A DNA stretch of 34,529 bases from CAZFPT01 sp046541875 (GTDB taxonomy: Bacteria; Planctomycetota; Phycisphaerae; SM23-33): positions 1 to 34,529 of the forward strand of contig JBKHCL010000027.1 of the NCBI GenBank assembly GCA_046541875.1, given 5' to 3'. Positions 17,270-27,200 of this stretch are shown piece by piece. Both the position numbers and the translations under genes were made by a program. The notes beneath the pieces were generated by a model. It did not search any database and had not been told where the DNA came from. It saw nothing but the letters and a program-made list of their open reading frames with translations. Every line of letters begins with the position of its first letter. Within the stretch, counting starts at the first letter, position 1.

Positions 17270-17704
17270 TTACTCGTCTTCCTCGTAGGTGATGATCGGG
17301 ATTCCGCCGGTCGACTTGACCATCCCGAAAATGGGGTAAAAATCGGCGTAGTCCACCTTGCCGGTGACCTCGATGGACACGGACTTGCCCTGTCCCTTCT
17401 TGGTTTCATACTTGGCGGCTGCCAGTTGCCCGCGGAGCTGGGCGAGGCTGACCTTCTTTTCGTTGAAGAAGATCTCGCCGTCGTTGAGCTGGATTGTGTC
17501 GGTCTTCTCTTTGGTTTCCGCTTTCTCGCCGGAGGGCGCTTCGAGGTCCATGCCCTTCAGCGACGGCTGAATGGACGCGACGACCAGGAAGAAGATCAGC
17601 AGCAGGAACGCGATATCCGCGAAGGACGTGACGTTCACGTCCAGCCCGCTGTCTTCCCCGCCGCGTCGCCGCGACGATCGTCGTTTGGATTTCCTTCGTG
17701 CCAT
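17270..17704 (-). CDS. ExbD/TolR-family protein (first copy)
   Basis: The 144-residue protein has a strongly basic N terminus (MARRKSKRRSSRRRGGED), one membrane helix with the essential Asp30 in SFADIAFLLLIFFLV, and a periplasmic domain with KGMDLEAPSGEKAETKEKTD and DGEIFFNEKKVSLAQLRGQL. The periplasmic region ends with an acidic EEDE. It follows the ExbB gene after a 25-base gap with GGAG as ribosome binding site. It differs clearly from the second ExbD in both tail and periplasmic domain, so the pair is not a recent duplication. Expected role: proton-conducting rotor subunit within the ExbB pentamer. Confidence 0.94.
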   Translation of the reverse strand: MARRKSKRRSSRRRGGEDSGLDVNVTSFADIAFLLLIFFLVVASIQPSLKGMDLEAPSGEKAETKEKTDTIQLNDGEIFFNEKKVSLAQLRGQLAAAKYETKKGQGKSVSIEVTGKVDYADFYPIFGMVKSTGGIPIITYEEDE

Positions 17705-17729
17705 CGGGGGCTCCGGGTGTGGTGAGGGC

Positions 17730-18401
17730 TCAGGCGGGCAGCTTGACGTCGACGTCCTCGGTCTCCACGACCGTGGCGACGAAGTCCAGCAGCTCGGAGC
17801 TGGCTTCCTCGATGTCCAGGTCCACGCGGTCCGACGAGGCGCGGAACACCATGTACGGGACGGCTGCGAAGACGGCCACGATCAGCCCGGTGGCCGTGGT
17901 GACCAGCGCCTCCTTGATGCCGCTGGCTACGAGGGTGGCGTTCATCTGCCCGGCGGCGGCGATTCTGTCGAACCCGCGGATCATGCCCGTGACCGTTCCG
18001 GTCATCCCCAGCAGCGGGGCGATGAGCACCACCGTCTGCAGCACCACCTGACGCTTGCGGACCGCGCTCATGGCGTGCTCGGCGTAGTCGTCCATCGAGG
18101 TACGCATGATGTCCATCAGCGATTCGACCCGCTCCTGCTGCGGTCTGTGCTTGGCGTAGGACTGCAGCCCCGCCAGCAGGACGGCCGAGACGGGCCCGGG
18201 CGTTTCGGCGCACAGGTGAGCGGCCTCGGATATCTTGCCCTCCCGCAGCAGCGCCAGCACGCGCGATCGCAGTGCCCTGGTGTCCACCTTCCAGTTGGAG
18301 ATAAAGGCGTACGCGCGGTCGATAATCGCCGCCAACGCCAGAATGCTGCACGCCAGCAGCGGATACATCATCTCCTGTCCCATCCGAAACAGTTCAATCA
18401 T
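17730..18401 (-). CDS. ExbB/TolQ/MotA-family proton channel
   Basis: This 223-residue inner membrane protein is the stator-like channel of a Ton/Tol-type motor. Three membrane helices are visible at about residues 12-33, 120-142 and 165-187. The conserved channel region is intact: LLGMTGTVTGMIRGF (130-144) and GIKEALVTTATGLIVAVFAAV (161-181), with Glu164 and Thr168/169 at the positions of the ExbB residues lining the proton path. The large cytosolic loop (about 38-115) is normal. The C-terminal tail is acidic. It begins 12 bases after the stop of the upstream small gene and is followed by two ExbD genes. Confidence 0.95.
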   Translation of the reverse strand: MIELFRMGQEMMYPLLACSILALAAIIDRAYAFISNWKVDTRALRSRVLALLREGKISEAAHLCAETPGPVSAVLLAGLQSYAKHRPQQERVESLMDIMRTSMDDYAEHAMSAVRKRQVVLQTVVLIAPLLGMTGTVTGMIRGFDRIAAAGQMNATLVASGIKEALVTTATGLIVAVFAAVPYMVFRASSDRVDLDIEEASSELLDFVATVVETEDVDVKLPA

Positions 18402-18413
18402 TGTTCAGCACCT

Positions 18414-18923
18414 CTAGAAGTCGGTCGAATCGTCCCGGCCGCCGGCGGGGGCGGGCGGATGACCCGCGCCGCGCACCGCGGGGGCGGGTTGGTCTGCGTT
18501 TGCGTAAATCTGCGCCAGCACCTGGTAGCCGCTCGTGGGGCACATGCCCAAGGCCTTGACCGGTACGTCCATCGCCGGGGCCAGGACCAGCTCGTCGGTT
18601 ACGTGGTTGTAGACGCTCTCGGTCAGCTCGGAGAACGGAACCCGCTGAACGTAGGGGTTCGGTCCGCCCCATCCGGCGGCGATGAGCAAAAGCTCATCCC
18701 GCAGCACCCACATCCAGATGCGGGCATTGCGGAACCAGCTGCCCGTATCGATGCGCCCCCGGGTGGGGGTCATCATCATCACGTCCTCGCCGTCGAGCAC
18801 CTGCCCGGCGAGGTATCTCACCGGGTAGCGGAGCTGCCAGCGGGGCAGGGATGTCCACCAGCCCGGGTCGATCGGCTCGGTGAGCGGGGCGGGTAGCTGG
18901 TTGGTCTGTCGTGTCTGTGTCAT
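18414..18923 (-). CDS. Small cytosolic protein of unknown function, first gene of the Exb cluster
   Basis: This 169-residue protein has no signal peptide or membrane segment. A central domain of about 90 residues starts at WWTSLPRWQLRYPVRYL and includes WMWVLRDELLLIAAG, RVPFSELTESVYNHVTDELV and KALGMCPTSGYQVLAQIY. The strand-rich order with a final helix could fit a bacterial PH-like fold, but I cannot assign it. The C terminus is Ala/Pro/Gly-rich. The ATG at 18923 is chosen because it precedes a charged leader; an open frame reaching 19049 has equally weak start signals. Its stop lies 12 bases before exbB, so it likely acts with the motor on the cytosolic side. Confidence 0.62.
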   Translation of the reverse strand: MTQTRQTNQLPAPLTEPIDPGWWTSLPRWQLRYPVRYLAGQVLDGEDVMMMTPTRGRIDTGSWFRNARIWMWVLRDELLLIAAGWGGPNPYVQRVPFSELTESVYNHVTDELVLAPAMDVPVKALGMCPTSGYQVLAQIYANADQPAPAVRGAGHPPAPAGGRDDSTDF

Positions 18924-19077
18924 GAGTACGGCATCATGTCGGCCGGCGTTGGGGACTGCTTTGGCGTTGGATCCGTTAAAGTGGGCGAGCCCGACCGCTG
19001 CAGTGCGCCGGTACGCAGTCAGCCAGGCCCGCCCGATCCAATAACTCATCAGTTACTGTAACACAGCAAAATGCCGA
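18924..19077 (-). other. 154-base gap between the giant TPR gene and the Exb genes
   Basis: This is the only sizeable gap inside the eleven-gene run. It holds a small inverted repeat GTTAC-T-GTAAC (19052-19062), which might be an operator, but no convincing terminator and no clear -35/-10 pair. Readthrough from the TPR genes into the Exb genes is possible. Confidence 0.4.
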
Positions 19078-22000
19078 TCAGCCCGCATCACTTGAGGCGA
19101 CTCGCGAGAGTTTTTCGTCGGTCAGTCGGCCACGGGCGTATTTGGCCCACACCGTGGCCGGGTAGTCCCACGTGAGCTTCTTGAACATCCGGTAAGAGTC
19201 GACGTAATTCTCCAGCACCATGTACGAATCGCCGCACCAGTACATCGCCTCGGCGACCAGTGCCGAGTCGTATTGACGCGGGTTGTCGATCACCGATCTT
19301 GAGGCCTCAACGGCCAGGTCGTGCTCCTTGGCGTGTATGTAGCACTGGGCCGAGAGCACGCTCGCCTTGCCCGCCATCTCGTGGGCGGGGAACCGCTTCC
19401 CGAGACGGCCGAGCACCTGGCCGGCCGTCTTGAAGAACTTCCGGGCCTGCATCAGTTGCTTCTCCATCTCGACCGGGTCGCTCTCCTTCTTCGCCTCGTC
19501 GCGGAGCATCTTGCCCTTCGTCATGAAGTAGTTGCCCAGGCGGACGATGGTCTTGGCGACCAGCTCGTTCTCCGGATACCGGTAGGAGAGCTTGACGTAC
19601 TCCTCGGAGGCTTCGTCGATCTGTCCCATCCGCTCGAACGTCAAGGCCTTCTTGAACTGGGCCTTGGGGGCGTACTCGCTGTTGGGATAGGTCGAGACGA
19701 TGTCTGCAAACCGCGTGACGGCTTCGGCGTAGTGCTTCTTCCGCTCGTCGGTGTAGTTCTCGATCTGCTGGGCGTAGCGGTTCTTCTCGGTGGGCGTATC
19801 GGCCTCTTCCATCGCCGTGCGGGTCCGCTTGATCGCGTCGGCGACCTCGTTCCCGAACTCCAGGGCGAGGGTTGCCAGGAGGTAGTCCGCCTGCGCCCGG
19901 ACGGTCGTGTCCGGATAGTCGCGAATGGCGTCTTCCAGGAGCTTCTTGCCCTTGGCGATCTCGTCCGAGGCGATCTCGGGCTGGCCCAGCTGGCGGTGCC
20001 GCTTGGCCTGCTCGAAGTACGCCTGGGCGATGTGGAACTGCGTCTTGACCGCGATCGTCGAGTCCTTGAAACGCTTGGTGAACGGAATCACCTCACCGTC
20101 GGACCCCTTGAAGATCTCCACCGACCGCGTAATGCCCTTGACGGTCTCATTGCGCCGGTAGGTCGCGTTGACGATATCGCCGTAGACCACCTCCAACACG
20201 TCCCCGGAGAGGTCCGCATTGGGGTCGGCAGCCTCGCGGGAATAGATCATCTTGTTGAGGCCCTTGAAGATCCCCGAGTGCGAGAACGTCTCGATCAGTT
20301 CGAGCGACTCGCTCTGGCCGGACTGCGTCTTGATCTCCAGTTCAATGCGGTCCTTGCCGTCGGTGAGGTCCTTCTTCGGGTCGATCACGCGGTAGTAGAT
20401 GTTCTGCCCGACGTACAGCCCGTCCATTTCCTTCTGGTAGCGACGGTCCATCACGTCGAAGAAAATATCCGCATCCAGCGTCACCTTCCGGGTAATCCAT
20501 TGGGTGGTCTTGGTCTTCGGGTCGGTGTACTTCATACCCACGAAAATCGCGTCGTCGCCGTTGACCAGCAGGGAGGGCTTCTCGCCCTTGGGACGGTCCT
20601 CGGCGCGCTGGGTAGCGAGGGACTTCTCCGGCAGGGCACCGAGCTCGACCGGGATATTGAAGGCGAATCGACCTTCCTCCAGCGGGCTGAGCAACTGCGG
20701 GCCCTGGCCGATCTGCACGCTGAGATAGCCCCGTCCGGGCTCACCGGCCGAGACGCTGCCCGGGGTGGCCTTCAGCTCGATCGTGCCCGGAACGCGGATG
20801 TCGAACGGAATGTTCGGGTCCACGTTGGCCGCCTTGCGCCCGGTGGAGGTCTGGGCGTAGAGCGTAATCGTGCTTGCCGGGGACTGGGCTGCCGATGGGA
20901 AAATCACTTCCACCAGGACCGGTCCGCCGATGATCGCCTTGGCGGGTTCGCTGTAGTCCACCTCTTCCGGGCGTACCGCCTGCAGGATGCGTTCGGCGGG
21001 GAACTGCTCCTCGAAACGGTCCGAGGCGGCGGGCTCCTGCTTGCCGTCGGCCTGGTCGGTCGACTCGTCCAGCGGGGCGGAGGTTACGTCGTACACCCGA
21101 AGCTGGGGCGTGCTGAACCACGTCTGCTCGATGCTGGTGGTCCGCTGCCAGGGGATGCCCGGGTCGGTGTTGCTCTCATCCATGTAGGTCAGGATGATAT
21201 CGTCGCCCTTTTCCACCGTCAGTTCGCTGCGGCGGGCGGGCTTCTTGCCGGATTCGATCGGGAAGACCGTCCCCAGGAACACGCCCGAGTGGGCCTCGGT
21301 CTCGATGGCCTCCAGCTCGACGGGCTTGCCCAGCGAGGTCCGGGCCTGGAACTTCACCCGGTCGGGCTGGTGCGAGACGTCCATGTCCGGGTCGGAGATG
21401 AAGACCTTCACCACGTCGCCGGGCTTGAAGCGGTACATCGGCACGTAGCGGGGACGCGCCTCGCCACGTGACTGCTCGTACTCCACGAAGCACGCGCTGA
21501 TCTGCGCGTTGGAGTAGGTGGCCGTCAGGAACGCCTCGTGCAGTTCCTTACCGCGCGAGAGCACGCTGGGGTCCTCGTAGGTGACCGAGATCCGGTCGCC
21601 GGGAACCAGCTCGAGCTGCTTGTTCTTCCGCAGTTCGAGGAAGTCGTCCTTGGTGGGCAGCACCGTGTCGCCGGCGGCGTCGGTGAGGGTGATCTCGTTG
21701 ATCGCCGGGGCGTCGGTTTCGAAGTCCAGCATCACCAGCCGAACCACGCGGGCCTGCGTGCCGGAGGGCAGGTCGATGGAGGGTTTGACGAACGACATCT
21801 CAAACGTCTCGTTGTCCTTGTCGGCGGTGATCGTCGCAGCGGGCACTTTCACACCATCGGCGATCAGGTCGTTCTTCCCCGGGTCAAACATCTCGGCAGG
21901 GCAGGGGGCCATGAACGGCGCCTCTTCCGTGTCGCACATCAGCTCGAACTCGGGCTTGGTGTTGTCCGAGGCAATCACGTAGATGTCGATCCGGTGGACG

Positions 22001-25000
22001 CCCTTGGCGATCTTCTTCTGGACCTCGGGGAAGGAGCTGGACTGGCCGCGTCGACCTCGGCGGGACTCGCTGGCTTCGCCGTCCAGTACGAGGATGTAGC
22101 GGATGCCCTCGGTCTTGCCCTTGTGATCCAGGCGGAACGTGCGGATCTGCCGGCGAGGCTGATAGAACGCCGCCGAGATCTTCGCCACGTAGTAGCGATC
22201 ATCGTCCTTGTGATGCAGGTTGATCTTCTTGCCCAGCCCATCGGCAATGTTCCAGCCCCACGAAACCTTCGGCAGCGTGATGTTGCTCTCGGCGGCGGGC
22301 TGGTCCTTGGCCAGGTGGCCCCATTCGATGTACTCGTTCAGCTCGTCCAGGCGGGTCGGCACATTGCGCGGATCTTCCACGCGGACCGCACGGACCTTCG
22401 GCGAGCCATCCCACTGCTCGATCTTGCTCGGCCAGGACCCGATCGTGGTGAACCGTTTCCCGTTGAGCGAGGTCTGCAGCAGGAACTTCTTGATGCGTCG
22501 GCCCGGCACGCCGGCGGTGACCGCCATCTTGTTGAGCTTGACGTTGTCGTTGAGGTCCACGCTGAAGGTCTTGGGTCGCTGGTTGTTCGGCTGGGCGACC
22601 CACGGGCCGTAATCCTTCTTCGAGATGGCGAAGTTGGCGTACTTGCCTTCCTGCGTGTCCGAGGCCATCGCGATCGGCTGACCGCTGGCGGTGGGCACGC
22701 TACCCTCGAAGACACCCGAGTGGGTGTCGGTCTCGGTGAGCACGAGGTCGCTCACGGTATCGCCGCTGGCGGCGGTGACGCGGACGCGGACTTCGTCCTT
22801 GCCCGCCGTCACGCTGCGATCGGGGTCGACTACGCGGATGTTGATCTCGTTGCCGGGCTTGACCTGGCTGTTCGACCGTACCGTGGAGAGGGCGACCTGC
22901 TCTTTCTGTTCCTCGGTGGCGTTGATGCGCTTGCGGATCATATCTTCGACGGCCTTCTGCTCGCGCTGCTCCTTGGTGAGAATCTCACCGGAGGAGGCGT
23001 GCAGCTCGCCGTCTGTGACCACGCGGAGGGCGTGGGTCATCTGGCGGGTGATCTTATTGGCCTTCTTGAACTTCTCGGAGAAGTCGTACCGCACCACGTC
23101 GCCCCCCAGAAGCTGCAGGACGTGGTCGCCCTTGTTGATCGGCTCGAGGGCGGTGGCGATCTGTCCACGGAACTTCGTTTTTGAGTCGCCGAACGGCGTC
23201 AGCAGGAACACCTCGCGGTCGCCGCTCTTGGTCCATGCGACGATTTCGATATTGGTGCTCTTGCCGACAACCGAGAGGTTGCGGTCTTCCAGGGTGACCT
23301 TCAGGGGCATCCCCGGAACCAGGTACCGCTTGGCCGTCAGGCTTCCGATCTGCAGGTCGGTGGGGTCTTCGAGCTTTTTGAGCTTGAGGTTGATGCGTCC
23401 TTCGAGAATGCGTGCCTCGGCGTGGTCGGGCGCCAGCGAGAAGACCTTGTCCAGGGCTTCCTTGGCGTCGGCGTGCTCGCCCTGGTCGAACTTCACCAGG
23501 GCCAGTTGGTACTGTGCCTCGGTCCGCAGCCACTTGTCCTTGCGGTGTGCGAGCTTCTCGAGCACCTTCAGGGCCTGGTCGTACTGGCGTGTCTGCCGGT
23601 CGACCTCGGCCACGCGGAGCATCGCCTGCATCTGGGCCTGGGTGCCCTCGAACTCCCGGGCCATTGCCACGGCGTTGTAGCTGGCGCGGGCCTTGGGGAA
23701 CTCGCCCTTGGCGAAGGAGATGTTGGCGTAGGCGTTCTGCAGGGCGGCGCGGATCTCCGGCTCGAAGCTCGACGTGGCCGAGTCGAACCACTGGATCATC
23801 GCCTCGGCGAGCGTCTCGGCGGCCTGGTAGCGGCGCGCCTCGATGTTCTTCTCGATCAGCCAGAAGCAGAACTGCGGATCCAGGTCCTTGAATGACTGAA
23901 GGAGGCGGTCTTCATTCTTCAGGTAGGTCTCCCAGGCGGTCTGCTCCTTGCCCACCAGGTACGAGGCCTGCGAGACGAACAGCGGATACCGCGGGTCCGA
24001 ACGGTCGACGGGAATCACCGCCCCGATCTTCGCGACGGCCGACGAACGCACCGCCACCACCGTGGAACGGGCGTCTTCGGGCATTCGGCCCTTTGCCAAC
24101 TCCAGCCCGCACATGCTGGTCACCAGCGCCAGGTCGTGTTGTTCGTTGGAAATGAACGTCCGGGCCTGATCGGCGAGATGACGCATGTAATCGTCTTGGT
24201 TCACATCGCGGCCGATCTTCCAGAGGTGCGGTAGCACGCGATACAGCTCGGTCCGACGGTCCTGGGCGATCATCGCGTCGTGCAGCAGGCGGCCCATCGT
24301 GGCGTAGTGCCAGCCTTTCGACCAGTAGCTCGGAGTGGCGTTGGGGAAGATCCCGAGCAGCACATCTACCTCGTCCTTGCTGAGCTTCGTGCCGTTGTCG
24401 ATCTTCTCCAACTGCCCCATGTACGGGGCGTACGGGCGAGAGGGAGCCGCTTCCAGCCGGGCCGTCACTGCCTTGAGTCGCTCGAAGAATTCCTTGCGCC
24501 CGGCGTCGGTGGTGATGTCCTTGGCCTGCTGGAAGTACGCCCAGCCCATCGCGTAGATGTCCCAGCGACCCTTGCCGTAGTGGTCGGTGAGCTTGTCGGT
24601 GAACTCGGGGCCGATCTTCTTGTCTTCTGCCAGGCGACGGCACCAGTCGTAATACTCGTCGCGGGAATACAGCCGCTTGCGATCGTCCTCAAAACCCAGG
24701 GGCATGGTCTTGTGACCCTTGAACTCCTCGGCGGCGGCACGAATGATCTTCCCGTCCTTGTCCGTGCCGTACTGCCAGTACGCGTAGTCGTAGAACCCCA
24801 ATTCCTTCGCCTCGGCGATGTAACGGGAGTCGAACCACGACTCGGGGGAGTACTTCCTGGCGAGCTTGGGGAACTCGCGCCTCACCAGCCACATCTCGCC
24901 CACCACCGGGCTGCGGACCGAGTCGAACCCGTCGTAGCCGACCTTGGAGAGCAGTTGCTTCTCGATGAGGGTGGTCATCAGCTCGGTTCCGCTCTCGCGG

Positions 25001-27198
25001 TCGTCCCAGCCTCGGCCGTTGCGGAGCATGCGGAACTGCCCGAAGAGCTCTGCCCAGAACTCGCCCTTTTTGGCGAGCTTCAGCAGGGCGCCATCGAGGA
25101 CCCCCGCGATGCGCTTGGCGTCGTCCTTGTGCTTGCTGTCGATGTTGTTCCATCGCCAGCGGTACTGATCGTCGATGACGTAGTCGACGAGATACTCCAG
25201 CGTGCCTGCGTGTTCGGAGCGGTCGTATCGGTCGAACATGTCCTTCAGCACGTGCGTCTGCAGGTCGATGGTGGAGAAGTTCCGCCGGGTGGCCAGCAGC
25301 GTGCGGAGCGCCAATCGACCCGTCGGAACCTGGCGGTAGTCCTTGATCTGCTTGTAGGCGGCCTGGCCGGCCTTGACGTAGGCCGGGCGGTCGCGGTCGT
25401 TGTCCGCCTGGATCAGCAGCGTGAACTGCTTGCACAGTTCATTGGGCGCCTGGTCCGGGTCGCCGCCCTTGATCGATTTGACATCCCGCAGCAGCGCGTC
25501 CAACTCGTTGAGCAGCTTGCGGGTCGAGTCGGGCATCTTCTCTTTGTTCTTGCCGCCTCCGTACTCCCGACGAACCCAATTGGCCCAGCCGCTGTAATCG
25601 CGGCTGATCTGGTTGTAGACCTCCTTGCGATCACGCTCCGACCAGGGAACCCACGCCAAGGCCTTGATATGCTTGGCGATCTGCGACTTGTCGTTCTCGT
25701 CCTTTCCGGAGTACTTCCAGACGTACTTGAAATACTCCTTGGCGGCGTCTTCGTCGTAATATGCTGCCGGCGAGGTCGCCAGGTGTTTCAGACCCAGATA
25801 GACCCATACCTCGCCCTCGGGCAGGGGCGTCTTGTCGTCGTCTTTGTCCTCGTCCAGCAGGTTCTGCAGGGCGGGGATCAGTTCCTTCTCGACACCATAG
25901 CGAATGTCGTTGTGGCCGAATGCCCACGTCTCGCGCGTCATGTAATGGTCGACGACCTTCTTCCAGTCCTTCCCGCCGACGGCGATCGCCTTGATGGTGG
26001 CGGCCTCGCGCGAGTAGGTATTGCTCAGGATGTCGGCGAGCTTGTGATAGTCGCCGAGATCATCGAGCTTCGCCTGCAGGGAAATTCGCCGCAAGGACTT
26101 GCCCTTAAAGATGTTAGCGTTGTCCATCACCAGCTTGGTCCACTGCTGGGCCGAGGCGAGGTGGTCGGCGTGATACCACTGGGCGATCTTGAGCTTGTCG
26201 TTGTCCGGCAGGCGCGAGAACGCCTGGACGAAGAATGCTTCCTTGAGCGTTTGCTGTCGCTTCCAACTGTTGTTATCAAATCGGCCTGCTCCACCGGCGA
26301 AGATCCGGCAGATGTCTTCGAGCGTCCCGGCCGACGGGGCATCCTTGAGGTAGTCCCGGGCGGCTGCCGTGACCGAGCCGAACTGGCGGTCGAGCAGTTG
26401 TTCTTCCTTGCCGGCCGAGGCGGCCTGGAACGCGAGGTTCTCGGCGATCAGCTTCCAGCGGGCCGAGCGGACCTTGCTGTCGCGGATGAGCTTACTCATC
26501 TTCCGGGCGGCGGAGAGGGTGTTGAAGTGTTGCTTGTCGGCCTTGGTGAGTTCATCGGCCAGCTCGTCCAGGAGCGACCAGTAGTGCAGGCGTTCCTTCT
26601 CGATGGGCATGCGGTCTTCCAGCACGTCCACGAGGTAGTTGGCCATGGCAGGCCAGTCTTCTCTGCGTCGGGCGGTGCGCAGGAACCACAGGTCGAACTT
26701 GCGGGCGGCTTCGGTGGAGCGGAAGCGCGTGCCGTTCTGGGCGATGAACTGGTAGGCGTCGTCCTCGGAGTCGAGGAAGTCCACCAGAATGTAGTACAAC
26801 TTGGCGGCCGATCGGGAGGCGACCTCCTTGCTGTCGCCGTTAACCGCGCCGTCTTTGCCTGCACTGGAGAGATAGGCTTTGTATCGCGCCGCGGCGCTTC
26901 GGAAGTCGGCCGACAGGACGGCGATTTCGGCGGCCTCCCGCAGCAGCGTCGGGGACGGCTGGAAGTTCCGCGTGAAGTACCCGCGCAACGCCAGCGACGT
27001 CGTGTACGATCGTCCCAGGGATCGGCCCATCTCCAGCAGCGAGTGGATCTCCTTCTCGCTGGTTTCGGCGGGGCTGGTCTGCACCTTCTTGAGCAGGGCG
27101 GTGAACTGCTCCTGCTTCTTGTCGTTCTCGTTCGGGGCGCCGAAGGCGACGGTGGCGCTCAGCGCGGCGATAATCGTCAGCGTGATGAACTTCTTCAT
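19078..27198 (-). CDS. Giant exported TPR/beta-module protein (2706 residues)
   Basis: The protein starts with a classical signal peptide (MKKFITLTIIAALSATVAFG). It then has a very long alpha-helical solenoid (about 20-1290), rich in Trp and Tyr and with recognisable TPR units near 1130-1280. A beta-rich middle (about 1300-2360) contains repeated modules with signatures TKFRGQ (near 1339), HSGVFEG (near 1490), HSGVFLG (near 1970) and HSGIFKG (near 2305). Between them a stretch with KKFLLQTSLNGKRFTTIGSW resembles discoidin-type domains. The C terminus (about 2370-2706) is a set of TPRs like those of CpoB/YbgF and BamD. It should be periplasmic; no membrane anchor or cell-wall signal is seen. 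The ATG at 27198 is two bases after the stop of the upstream TPR gene. Its role is unknown; context suggests the periplasmic core of an Exb-driven machine. Confidence 0.85.
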   Translation of the reverse strand: MKKFITLTIIAALSATVAFGAPNENDKKQEQFTALLKKVQTSPAETSEKEIHSLLEMGRSLGRSYTTSLALRGYFTRNFQPSPTLLREAAEIAVLSADFRSAAARYKAYLSSAGKDGAVNGDSKEVASRSAAKLYYILVDFLDSEDDAYQFIAQNGTRFRSTEAARKFDLWFLRTARRREDWPAMANYLVDVLEDRMPIEKERLHYWSLLDELADELTKADKQHFNTLSAARKMSKLIRDSKVRSARWKLIAENLAFQAASAGKEEQLLDRQFGSVTAAARDYLKDAPSAGTLEDICRIFAGGAGRFDNNSWKRQQTLKEAFFVQAFSRLPDNDKLKIAQWYHADHLASAQQWTKLVMDNANIFKGKSLRRISLQAKLDDLGDYHKLADILSNTYSREAATIKAIAVGGKDWKKVVDHYMTRETWAFGHNDIRYGVEKELIPALQNLLDEDKDDDKTPLPEGEVWVYLGLKHLATSPAAYYDEDAAKEYFKYVWKYSGKDENDKSQIAKHIKALAWVPWSERDRKEVYNQISRDYSGWANWVRREYGGGKNKEKMPDSTRKLLNELDALLRDVKSIKGGDPDQAPNELCKQFTLLIQADNDRDRPAYVKAGQAAYKQIKDYRQVPTGRLALRTLLATRRNFSTIDLQTHVLKDMFDRYDRSEHAGTLEYLVDYVIDDQYRWRWNNIDSKHKDDAKRIAGVLDGALLKLAKKGEFWAELFGQFRMLRNGRGWDDRESGTELMTTLIEKQLLSKVGYDGFDSVRSPVVGEMWLVRREFPKLARKYSPESWFDSRYIAEAKELGFYDYAYWQYGTDKDGKIIRAAAEEFKGHKTMPLGFEDDRKRLYSRDEYYDWCRRLAEDKKIGPEFTDKLTDHYGKGRWDIYAMGWAYFQQAKDITTDAGRKEFFERLKAVTARLEAAPSRPYAPYMGQLEKIDNGTKLSKDEVDVLLGIFPNATPSYWSKGWHYATMGRLLHDAMIAQDRRTELYRVLPHLWKIGRDVNQDDYMRHLADQARTFISNEQHDLALVTSMCGLELAKGRMPEDARSTVVAVRSSAVAKIGAVIPVDRSDPRYPLFVSQASYLVGKEQTAWETYLKNEDRLLQSFKDLDPQFCFWLIEKNIEARRYQAAETLAEAMIQWFDSATSSFEPEIRAALQNAYANISFAKGEFPKARASYNAVAMAREFEGTQAQMQAMLRVAEVDRQTRQYDQALKVLEKLAHRKDKWLRTEAQYQLALVKFDQGEHADAKEALDKVFSLAPDHAEARILEGRINLKLKKLEDPTDLQIGSLTAKRYLVPGMPLKVTLEDRNLSVVGKSTNIEIVAWTKSGDREVFLLTPFGDSKTKFRGQIATALEPINKGDHVLQLLGGDVVRYDFSEKFKKANKITRQMTHALRVVTDGELHASSGEILTKEQREQKAVEDMIRKRINATEEQKEQVALSTVRSNSQVKPGNEINIRVVDPDRSVTAGKDEVRVRVTAASGDTVSDLVLTETDTHSGVFEGSVPTASGQPIAMASDTQEGKYANFAISKKDYGPWVAQPNNQRPKTFSVDLNDNVKLNKMAVTAGVPGRRIKKFLLQTSLNGKRFTTIGSWPSKIEQWDGSPKVRAVRVEDPRNVPTRLDELNEYIEWGHLAKDQPAAESNITLPKVSWGWNIADGLGKKINLHHKDDDRYYVAKISAAFYQPRRQIRTFRLDHKGKTEGIRYILVLDGEASESRRGRRGQSSSFPEVQKKIAKGVHRIDIYVIASDNTKPEFELMCDTEEAPFMAPCPAEMFDPGKNDLIADGVKVPAATITADKDNETFEMSFVKPSIDLPSGTQARVVRLVMLDFETDAPAINEITLTDAAGDTVLPTKDDFLELRKNKQLELVPGDRISVTYEDPSVLSRGKELHEAFLTATYSNAQISACFVEYEQSRGEARPRYVPMYRFKPGDVVKVFISDPDMDVSHQPDRVKFQARTSLGKPVELEAIETEAHSGVFLGTVFPIESGKKPARRSELTVEKGDDIILTYMDESNTDPGIPWQRTTSIEQTWFSTPQLRVYDVTSAPLDESTDQADGKQEPAASDRFEEQFPAERILQAVRPEEVDYSEPAKAIIGGPVLVEVIFPSAAQSPASTITLYAQTSTGRKAANVDPNIPFDIRVPGTIELKATPGSVSAGEPGRGYLSVQIGQGPQLLSPLEEGRFAFNIPVELGALPEKSLATQRAEDRPKGEKPSLLVNGDDAIFVGMKYTDPKTKTTQWITRKVTLDADIFFDVMDRRYQKEMDGLYVGQNIYYRVIDPKKDLTDGKDRIELEIKTQSGQSESLELIETFSHSGIFKGLNKMIYSREAADPNADLSGDVLEVVYGDIVNATYRRNETVKGITRSVEIFKGSDGEVIPFTKRFKDSTIAVKTQFHIAQAYFEQAKRHRQLGQPEIASDEIAKGKKLLEDAIRDYPDTTVRAQADYLLATLALEFGNEVADAIKRTRTAMEEADTPTEKNRYAQQIENYTDERKKHYAEAVTRFADIVSTYPNSEYAPKAQFKKALTFERMGQIDEASEEYVKLSYRYPENELVAKTIVRLGNYFMTKGKMLRDEAKKESDPVEMEKQLMQARKFFKTAGQVLGRLGKRFPAHEMAGKASVLSAQCYIHAKEHDLAVEASRSVIDNPRQYDSALVAEAMYWCGDSYMVLENYVDSYRMFKKLTWDYPATVWAKYARGRLTDEKLSRVASSDAG

Positions 27199-27200
27199 GA

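Noticed and set aside
18924..19060. Sigma70 promoter for the Exb genes
   Set aside because: TTGCTG with AGTTAT at 17 bases is possible near the upstream end, but AGTTAT matches only three of six consensus positions.
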